Source: Roseburia sp. CAG:309
GTDB taxonomy: Bacteria > Bacillota > Clostridia > Lachnospirales > Lachnospiraceae
NCBI GenBank assembly: GCA_000434115.1
Contig: FR893994.1
Span: forward strand, 1 to 5,466
Direction of reading: 5' to 3'
Length of the DNA: 5,466 nucleotides
Below the pieces are notes generated by a model. That model saw nothing but the letters and a program-made list of their open reading frames with translations, did no database searches and was not told where the DNA came from. The position numbers were made by a program, and so were the translations under genes. Positions within the stretch are counted from its first letter, which is position 1; each line of letters opens with the position of its first letter. Shown here in pieces: positions 1 through 4,732 of the stretch.

Positions 1-152
1 TAATGCAGTTCTAAAATATTGGGAATGATCACAATATCATTCCCAATTAAATACATAGATGCTATTTTCTTTGTCAATTGATCTAAAAAGGTAAGGAAAA
101 CAAAAAGTACCGCCATCGTAATGTGGGTTTTTCTTTTTGAAACTATTGTCAT
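1..152 (-). CDS. lspA: Lipoprotein signal peptidase (signal peptidase II), N-terminal part, truncated by window edge
   Basis: LspA is the integral membrane aspartic protease that removes the signal peptide from diacylglyceryl-modified prolipoproteins. Only the first 50 codons are in the window; the frame is open to the left edge. The ATG is at 152-150. An AAGGA ribosome binding site (164-168, minus strand) lies about 10 nt upstream. The visible peptide starts with a basic stretch (SKRKTH, residues 5-10), followed by a first membrane helix (about 12-25) that ends in the family motif DQLTK at residues 24-28. Next comes the segment IGNDIVIIPNILEL (36-49), matching the usual LspA pattern of a Gly/Ile-Pro-rich stretch before the first extracytoplasmic segment. 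The two catalytic aspartates lie further downstream and cannot be checked. The gene follows divIVA by 32 bp on the same strand and is probably the next gene of that operon. A second in-frame ATG (codon 13, 116-114) lacks a ribosome binding site, so the upstream start is preferred. Confidence 0.88.
   Translation of the reverse strand, partial: MTIVSKRKTHITMAVLFVFLTFLDQLTKKIASMYLIGNDIVIIPNILELH
18..47. repeat. Perfect 12-bp inverted repeat with 6-nt loop, inside lspA
   Basis: Positions 18-29 (ATTGGGAATGAT) and 36-47 (ATCATTCCCAAT) are perfect reverse complements separated by six bases. On the lspA coding strand the hairpin is followed by ATTTTAG, a short T stretch. In isolation it resembles a weak terminator. 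However, it falls within the coding frame of lspA (codons 36-45) and the reading frame continues through it. It may be chance, an mRNA structure, or an intragenic attenuation site; the sequence alone does not decide. Confidence 0.6.
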
Positions 153-184
153 TGAATTTTATTCCTTTCCATGGTGCAAATCGA

Positions 185-1342
185 TCAGAAATCCACCGAT
201 CCTAAGAACTCAAAAGGGTCATCGGTTTTCTTTTCTTTATTATTCATATTCAGATCCTGTAACAGGGAATCAAGTGTCGGAACAAGATCTTCATTTTTTG
301 TCACTTTTTCCGCTGGTTCAAACTGCTCCATCGCCTTGGGCTGTTCTTTTTCTCCCGGTTCATCCAGAGAGGTAAACGTTACATCAATGGGTTTTACCGT
401 GGTAGCTTCCACGGGGGTGGTAACTGCTGCTTCTGTTACCGTTTTTACCGGTTCTTCCGGCAGCTTGTCCGCTTCTTTTTCTTCTTTTATTTTCGGTTTA
501 ACCTCTACCTGAGGCTGTACTTTCACTTCCTGGGATTGTACTTCCGGTTTCTGCTCTTTTACCGCTTCCAATGTATCACGCAGATCGATCGTATCCGCAC
601 TTAATATTTCTGCGGTACGGTCAGCCTCGTCCATTTTCGGTTCTTTTGCCACAGCCGGCTTCTCTTCTGTTTTTTCCGGCTCATCGGATGCCACCGCATC
701 CTTACCGTTTTCCGGTTCTGCCACCGTGTTATCAACGACAGGATTTACTGAAGAATCCTCTACCACACCTGCCGGCTTTTCCTGTGCAGAAGCCGTTTCT
801 TCCCCGGATTCTTCCGGCGCATCCAAATCTTCCGGCTTGTGAATATCAAACTCCGATCCCTCCACCAGTTGAAGCTGTGCACTGGCAGCCTCTTTTAACT
901 GCAATTTGTACTGATTGAACTGTTGGATCAGCTGCATTGATTTTTCACGAATCTTCTGATACTCTTCTTCGGCATTGTTAATGATCTTATCTGCATGCAG
1001 ATGTGCCGCTTTTTCAATGGATTCCGCTTTTAATATTGCAGCATCCTTCGTTTCTTTTGAAGTTTTTTCTGCCAGGATCAGCGCCTTCTGCAATGTTGTC
1101 TCAATCGAACGATAATACTGAACCCCATCACTCAATGTCTTAATCTTGCTGTTGAGATCATCCCGCTGTTCCTGCATCTCGCGCTCTTTTTTACGAAGCT
1201 GTTCGGTCAGCTTTGCATTTTCTTCTGTCAATTGTTTATAATTGTCAAATACCAGTTCAAGATAAGCATCCATCTCATCTTTTTCGTATTTTTTTCGCTT
1301 TGCTTCTACTTTTTTATTTTGTAATTCAATTAAAGATAACAT
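185..1342 (-). CDS. divIVA: DivIVA-family protein with long acidic disordered C-terminal tail
   Basis: DivIVA proteins are cytoplasmic coiled-coil scaffolds that bind negatively curved membrane at poles and division septa and recruit other proteins. In this 385-residue protein the N-terminal DivIVA domain covers about residues 1-45 (LQNKK near 7-11, then KDEMDAYLE at 21-29). A coiled coil runs to about 155 and contains the well-conserved stretch YYRSIETTLQKALILAEKT (76-94). From about 165 to 385 the sequence is low-complexity and rich in Glu, Pro, Lys and Val, probably disordered. Near the end are a short amphipathic stretch (LVPTLDSLLQDLNM, 353-366) and the aromatic terminus FEFLGSVDF. B. 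subtilis DivIVA is about 164 residues, so this tail is a large extension. The Phe-Arg-Gly-Tyr membrane-contact tip known from B. subtilis reads Arg-Lys-Lys-Tyr here (16-19). The ATG is preceded by AGGAGG (1351-1356) with 8 nt spacing. The gene lies 21 bp after sepF and 32 bp before lspA. Family assignment is firm; exact function (polarity, septum or cell shape) is inferred. Confidence 0.93.
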   Translation of the reverse strand: MLSLIELQNKKVEAKRKKYEKDEMDAYLELVFDNYKQLTEENAKLTEQLRKKEREMQEQRDDLNSKIKTLSDGVQYYRSIETTLQKALILAEKTSKETKDAAILKAESIEKAAHLHADKIINNAEEEYQKIREKSMQLIQQFNQYKLQLKEAASAQLQLVEGSEFDIHKPEDLDAPEESGEETASAQEKPAGVVEDSSVNPVVDNTVAEPENGKDAVASDEPEKTEEKPAVAKEPKMDEADRTAEILSADTIDLRDTLEAVKEQKPEVQSQEVKVQPQVEVKPKIKEEKEADKLPEEPVKTVTEAAVTTPVEATTVKPIDVTFTSLDEPGEKEQPKAMEQFEPAEKVTKNEDLVPTLDSLLQDLNMNNKEKKTDDPFEFLGSVDF

Positions 1343-1363
1343 ACGTATTTCCTCCTGAATGCA

Positions 1364-1873
1364 TTAAAATTCACGGTTAATGGTAGGCATTGTATCGGAT
1401 TGTTCTTTTACATGATCCAACGTATCTCCACTGATGTCCACCTGCTCCGGTGTAAAAATAAATACATATTTTGAAATCTGGTGATATTTTCCATTAATTG
1501 CGTAAATACAACCGGAAATAAAGTCCATGATACGCTGTGCATCGTCAGCATCGAAGCCCTCCAGATTTACTACAACCGGTTTTGACTCCAGCAATGTATT
1601 GCATATTTCCTGTGAATCTTCAAAAGAGGATGGGAATATGATCTTTACCTCAGATATGGTTCGGTTCAGGGAAACTACTTTTGGTTTGGATCCTCGAAAT
1701 CCACCAATTTTTCCTTTTTCTTCCTGTGTTTCTTTTGCTGTATTCCGGCTGCTTCTTGCAGGAGCTGTCCGCTGAGGTGTTTCTTGTTCAAAATCATCTA
1801 CATAGTTTTCAAATTCATCTTCTTCATCCATACCATCCAAATTAAAAAAATTAACAAGTGATTTAAAACTCAT
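1364..1873 (-). CDS. sepF: Cell division protein SepF (FtsZ membrane anchor)
   Basis: SepF binds the C-terminal peptide of FtsZ, polymerises into rings or arcs, and anchors the Z-ring to the membrane through an N-terminal amphipathic helix. The 169-residue length is normal for the family. Residues 1-12 (MSFKSLVNFFNL) form the expected amphipathic membrane-binding segment. An acidic then basic linker follows (about 13-62). The SepF domain spans about 65-150, with PKVVSLN at 64-70, KPVVVNLEG at 98-106, RIMDFISGCIYAINGK at 114-129 and the closing TPEQVDISGD at 141-150. A short polar tail follows. The start ATG (1873-1871) has an AGAGGG site (1883-1888) about 9 nt upstream, weaker than those of its neighbours. 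The gene is 26 bp after yggS and 21 bp before divIVA, the usual ylmE-ylmF-divIVA arrangement but without ylmG and ylmH in between. Confidence 0.96.
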   Translation of the reverse strand: MSFKSLVNFFNLDGMDEEDEFENYVDDFEQETPQRTAPARSSRNTAKETQEEKGKIGGFRGSKPKVVSLNRTISEVKIIFPSSFEDSQEICNTLLESKPVVVNLEGFDADDAQRIMDFISGCIYAINGKYHQISKYVFIFTPEQVDISGDTLDHVKEQSDTMPTINREF

Positions 1874-1899
1874 ACTATCAAACCCTCTCTATCTGTATC

Positions 1900-2586
1900 T
1901 TAATATTGTCTGCTTCCAAATATACCGGTACCGACACGAACATAAGTTGCTCCTTCTTCAATTGCAACTTCATAATCTCCGGTCATACCCATAGAAAGCT
2001 CATTCATACTAATATTATCAATGTTTTTGGCGTTAATGTCAACTAGTAATTTACGTAAATTTTGAAAATGTATCCGATTTTTTTCCGGATCTTCCACAAA
2101 TGGCGCGATCGTCATCAGTCCACGCACCTTAATGTTCGGAAATTTCGCAATTTCACGGATGACCTCTTCCGTCTCTTCCGGCATCAATCCAAATTTTGAC
2201 TCTTCTTTGGCAACATTTACCTCAATCAATATATTGGCAGTCTCACCAATTTTTTCATATTCTTTCTGAATCTGCTCTGCCAGGCGAAGGGAATCTACCG
2301 AATGAATACGTGCCACCTTTCCCGCAATCTGACGCACTTTGTTACGCTGCAAATGACCGATCAGATGCCATTCAACCTCTTTCGGAAGGTCCACTTCTTT
2401 TTTTACAATTTCCTGCACTTTATTTTCACCAAAGATGGAAACCCCTGCCTGCATGGCTTCCTGCATCATCTCAATCGGTTTGGTCTTACTGACTGCGATC
2501 AGCGTAACATCATCCCTGGAACGTCCGCTCCGCTCACACGCTTTCTGAATCTTTTCTTCTACGATTTTCAAATTTTCTGTTACCAT
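1900..2586 (-). CDS. yggS: YggS/YlmE-family pyridoxal phosphate homeostasis protein
   Basis: This family (COG0325; PLPBP/PROSC in eukaryotes) is a single-domain PLP-binding TIM barrel resembling the N-terminal domain of alanine racemase. It has no established enzymatic activity and is thought to buffer PLP and influence amino acid and B6 metabolism. At 228 residues the protein is full length. The PLP lysine is Lys34 in AVSKTKP (31-37). Other family motifs are FGENKVQE (52-59), WHLIGHLQRNK (73-83), HSVDS (95-99), KFGL (131-134), GLMTIAP (156-162), and the phosphate-binding segment LSMGMTGDYEVAIEEG (197-212) with RVGTGIFG (217-224). The ATG follows an AGGAGG site (2594-2599) with 7 nt spacing. 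The gene sits 23 bp after the HlyD-like gene and 26 bp before sepF. Linkage to sepF is conserved in Gram-positive bacteria (ylmE in B. subtilis), though the reason is not settled. Confidence 0.96.
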   Translation of the reverse strand: MVTENLKIVEEKIQKACERSGRSRDDVTLIAVSKTKPIEMMQEAMQAGVSIFGENKVQEIVKKEVDLPKEVEWHLIGHLQRNKVRQIAGKVARIHSVDSLRLAEQIQKEYEKIGETANILIEVNVAKEESKFGLMPEETEEVIREIAKFPNIKVRGLMTIAPFVEDPEKNRIHFQNLRKLLVDINAKNIDNISMNELSMGMTGDYEVAIEEGATYVRVGTGIFGSRQY

Positions 2587-2609
2587 TTTTCTTCCTCCTA
2601 ACGGCTGAT

Positions 2610-4010
2610 TTATTCTATAAAATCATTTTCATTTAGCAGTTTTGGATTTACCACAATATGGTCATAATTGGATATTCCTCCACTTGTATTTGGCGAAACG
2701 ATCGTATATTCATTATTTTCATATACTTTTTCAATCTTTCGGAACTGGCAGTAGCCGGTATTTACACAATAAACCCCTTCTACACTCTCCTGCGTATTCA
2801 ATGTAACCAGCTGCGTTGTAGCTGGATCTACAATGGTATCTCCGGGCGCCAAAATGGTATCATTAACATAATACTTATCGTCTTTTACGCTTGCATTTTC
2901 AACGGAAACAAATGACTGCGTTTCTTTCCCGGATTTATCATAAGTCACTTTTAACACACCGGGAACCGTCGCTTCTCCCGGTTTTTCTGAACCATTGGTA
3001 ATATAACCTTTTGGCACGACCGTCATTTTCTTTTTAATAATGGAAGAATTTGGAATTTTATATCCGGTGGCCGCATTCAGATTTAACTCGATATCCAGAT
3101 AGCGGTCATTCAGATATCTTCCCATATATCTTCCTGATGTCAATACCGCAAACTGCGTTCCGGAATTTTCCTGAAACGAAAGGGCACAGTTAAAAGACAC
3201 CTGATCTTTTTTTACGGTTATTCGGACGCTTGTCTGATCTTTCAGTTTCTGGGCAAGATCATCGGTAAGCGGAACGACAATCTTCCATTCATCGCTCGTT
3301 ACCAGTTTATAGACCGGAACGTCTGCTGCAACTTTTTCCGAGGAACTAAGCTGCTCTCTCTCAACCGAAGTGGTGTCTTTAAATAAATCCGGATTGATCC
3401 GATCCAGAGTAATGTCTTCATATCCGTCAACGGAATAAGAAATCACACCCGGCTTTGCCGCCTTGGATTTGACAATCTCATTTGATTTTTCGGCTTCCGA
3501 CAGCTGTTTTTTTATATCACTGTACAGATTGCTGCGGCTCTGCTCAAAGATCGTATTTTCAATATCGTAATGGAAATCTTTTACTGTATAATAACTTGCC
3601 TGATTGTAATTGCTGTAATAATCACTAATGACTTCCCGCAGTTTCTGTATGTCAGAGCTGGTTGTCTGATGATCCGACTGTACCTGTTCAAGAAGATCAT
3701 TTACGGTGCCATTTTTATCAATTGTGTAGATAACTTCTTTTTTTCCCACCTTGCTCTGATCCGCGTGATAAAAATTAATATATCCTTCCTGTTCACAATA
3801 AACGACAGCTTCCTCACGTAAAATAAATCCCGTCAGTGTACTGTCATCGGCAATACTTGTTTCGTTTACTTCGTATATGCTGATATGTTCATCATGAAAA
3901 TAATTCCAGGAAATGATCACTACATACGCGATAATAATGAGCAGTATCAGCAATGCAATATTCGGTTTTAACGGTTTTCGATATTTAACTACTGTTTTAT
4001 TTTTTTTCAA
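2610..4010 (-). CDS. Single-pass membrane protein, HlyD-like (periplasmic-adaptor-type), cell-division-linked, function unknown
   Basis: This 466-residue protein has a basic cytoplasmic N-terminus (residues 1-16), one membrane helix (about 17-36) and a large domain predicted outside the cell. The first half of a barrel-sandwich (lipoyl-like) fold is suggested at about 58-98 (TGFILREEAVV, then EGYINFYHADQSKVGKKEVIY). A mostly helical insert follows (about 103-185), then a second barrel-sandwich half starting KPGVISYSVDGYED (186-199). Beta-rich domains make up the rest, with a conserved-looking end (EGVYCVNTGYCQFRKIEKV, 411-429, and YDHIVVNP, 449-456). This order resembles HlyD/membrane-fusion proteins. 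No ABC or MFS transporter partner lies within the window. From memory, homologues occur upstream of yggS-sepF-divIVA in many Lachnospiraceae, which suggests an envelope or division role, but that is inference. The start is TTG (4010-4008), preceded by AAAGGAAG; a stop lies in frame at 4034-4032 and no ATG is available. It is the first gene of the minus-strand operon. Confidence 0.82.
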   Translation of the reverse strand: MKKNKTVVKYRKPLKPNIALLILLIIIAYVVIISWNYFHDEHISIYEVNETSIADDSTLTGFILREEAVVYCEQEGYINFYHADQSKVGKKEVIYTIDKNGTVNDLLEQVQSDHQTTSSDIQKLREVISDYYSNYNQASYYTVKDFHYDIENTIFEQSRSNLYSDIKKQLSEAEKSNEIVKSKAAKPGVISYSVDGYEDITLDRINPDLFKDTTSVEREQLSSSEKVAADVPVYKLVTSDEWKIVVPLTDDLAQKLKDQTSVRITVKKDQVSFNCALSFQENSGTQFAVLTSGRYMGRYLNDRYLDIELNLNAATGYKIPNSSIIKKKMTVVPKGYITNGSEKPGEATVPGVLKVTYDKSGKETQSFVSVENASVKDDKYYVNDTILAPGDTIVDPATTQLVTLNTQESVEGVYCVNTGYCQFRKIEKVYENNEYTIVSPNTSGGISNYDHIVVNPKLLNENDFIE

Positions 4011-4113
4011 AACCGGAATGCTTCCTTTCTTTTAAATGATACGACCATTTTTCATGAATAAAAATATGCTTTTTGTAAATAACTAACATTACTACAAAAG
4101 GAGGTTTCTCAAT
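4011..4113. promoter_or_regulatory. Divergent intergenic region between HlyD-like gene and DUF378 gene
   Basis: This 103-bp AT-rich spacer separates two divergently transcribed genes and should hold the promoter of the HlyD-yggS-sepF-divIVA-lspA operon as well as that of the DUF378 gene. I found no convincing paired -35/-10 boxes on either strand. The best single element is TATCAT on the minus strand (4036-4041), but the hexamer 17 bp upstream (TTTTTA) is a poor -35 and the resulting leader would be very short. An 8-bp palindrome, TTCATGAA, lies at 4051-4058 within an AT-rich imperfect dyad (4047-4065). A promoter role is inferred from gene orientation only. Confidence 0.4.
4015..4028 (-). 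promoter_or_regulatory. Ribosome binding site of the HlyD-like gene, overlapped by a small hairpin
   Basis: The only purine-rich Shine-Dalgarno-like stretch is AAAGGAAG on the minus strand (4021-4028). Its GGA core is about 12 nt from the TTG start at 4010, longer than the 7-9 nt of the neighbouring genes. GGAA (4022-4025) can pair with TTCC (4015-4018) across a 3-nt loop, which would partly cover the site. The weak start codon, long spacing and possible hairpin suggest low translation initiation for this gene. Confidence 0.45.
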
Positions 4114-4308
4114 ATGAAAACAATTGACTATATTGCACTGGCACTTGTTATCATTGGTGCCATTAACTGGGGATTGATCGGATTTTTTGGTTTTGACCTT
4201 GTAGCTTTTATCTGCGGCACAATGTCGATTTTATCCCGCATCATATATGCTGTTGTCGGTATATGTGGTCTTTATGCGATCAGTTTTTGCGGAAGGTTGA
4301 AAAACTGA
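4114..4308 (+). CDS. DUF378 family small membrane protein
   Basis: This 64-residue protein matches the DUF378 family (YuzA-like), whose function is unknown. Two hydrophobic segments can be seen, about residues 5-33 and 38-58, so it is likely a two-helix inner membrane protein. Family hallmarks visible are INWGLIGFF (17-25), FDLVAFI (27-33), SRIIYAVVG (41-49) and GLYAI (52-56). A strong AAAGGAGG site (4097-4104) precedes the ATG by 9 nt. It is the only plus-strand gene in the window, diverging from the HlyD-like operon and converging with mgsA, whose stop codon is only 4 bp away. It is therefore probably its own transcription unit, inserted between the rodA-mgsA unit and the division operon. 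A 9-bp inverted repeat covers its stop codon. Confidence 0.9.
   Translation: MKTIDYIALALVIIGAINWGLIGFFGFDLVAFICGTMSILSRIIYAVVGICGLYAISFCGRLKN
4280..4308. repeat. Perfect 9-bp inverted repeat over the DUF378 stop codon
   Basis: TCAGTTTTT (4280-4288) and AAAAACTGA (4300-4308) are exact reverse complements separated by 11 nt; the second arm contains the TGA stop of the DUF378 gene. The repeat lies in the junction between two convergent genes, where terminators are expected. However, the stem is AT-rich and no T tract follows the hairpin on either strand, so it is not a standard intrinsic terminator. A role in ending transcription or protecting a 3' end is possible but unproven. Confidence 0.55.
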
Positions 4309-4312
4309 CCCT

Positions 4313-4711
4313 TTACTGGCGAACCAACTCGCGCCAATCCAAGTCTCCCCGTTCCAAAGCCTTCACAAGCAGCTCCGCTGTTGCAACATTGGTTGCCAAC
4401 GGGATATTGTGAACATCGCATAGTTGAAAAAGTGTCGTAACTTCCGGTTCATGAGATTTTGGCGTGAGTGGATCGCGTAAAAAGATAACGAGATCGATAT
4501 CATTATTCTCAATCTGCGCACCAAGCTGTTTCTCGCCTCCCAGATGCCCGGCAAGATATTTATGAATATTCAAATTTGTAACTTCTTCTACCAGTCTTCC
4601 TGTCGTAGCCGTCGCATAAATATCATGTTTGCATAATATGCCACGGTACGCAATACAGAAATTCTGCATCAAGATTTTCTTTGAATCATGGGCAATCAAT
4701 CCAATGTTCAT
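4313..4711 (-). CDS. mgsA: Methylglyoxal synthase
   Basis: MgsA is a cytoplasmic enzyme that converts dihydroxyacetone phosphate to methylglyoxal and phosphate, a glycolytic bypass used when phosphate is limiting. The 132-residue protein matches the compact Gram-positive form. Visible motifs are IAHD (6-9), YATATTG (32-38, the phosphate-binding loop, usually YATGTTG), AGHLGGEKQLGA (54-65), IFLRDPL (76-82), HEPEV (87-91) and CDVHNIPLATNVATAELL (98-115). By alignment from memory with E. coli MgsA, His8/Asp9 correspond to His19/Asp20, Asp80 to Asp91 and His87 to His98. Glu60 and Glu90 occupy the places of Asp71 and Asp101. The ATG has an AGGAGG site (4719-4724) 7 nt upstream. The gene follows rodA by 21 bp, an arrangement I recall from other Clostridia, so it is probably cotranscribed with rodA. 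It ends 4 bp from the convergent DUF378 gene. Family assignment is firm; full activity is not assured because of the substitutions. Confidence 0.93.
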   Translation of the reverse strand: MNIGLIAHDSKKILMQNFCIAYRGILCKHDIYATATTGRLVEEVTNLNIHKYLAGHLGGEKQLGAQIENNDIDLVIFLRDPLTPKSHEPEVTTLFQLCDVHNIPLATNVATAELLVKALERGDLDWRELVRQ

Positions 4712-4732
4712 GTATATTCCTCCTTAGAAGTA

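Noticed and set aside
18..47. Rho-independent terminator ending the divIVA operon
   Set aside because: The hairpin is attractive and is followed by a short T stretch, but reading the minus strand through 152-1 gives an uninterrupted LspA N-terminus with the DQLTK motif, so it is inside a gene. It is kept only as an intragenic repeat.
96..140. Weak bidirectional terminator (A-rich and T-rich flanks around ACC...GGT)
   Set aside because: The stem has only a few pairs with an internal mismatch, and the stretch lies inside the lspA coding frame; the T and A runs are Lys and Phe/Leu codons.
571..918. Plus-strand open frame of 115 codons opposite divIVA, with similar ones at 121-512
   Set aside because: It is the antisense shadow of the low-complexity divIVA tail; the Pro/His-rich product matches no family I recognise and has no ribosome binding site.
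2196..2601. Plus-strand open frames opposite yggS
   Set aside because: Antisense to a fully conserved YggS protein, with no recognisable domain and no good ribosome binding site.
4047..4065. Operator or regulator binding site in the divergent spacer (AT-rich dyad around TTCATGAA)
   Set aside because: The dyad is imperfect and AT-rich in an AT-rich spacer, with no recognisable regulator consensus; it is mentioned only in the intergenic entry.
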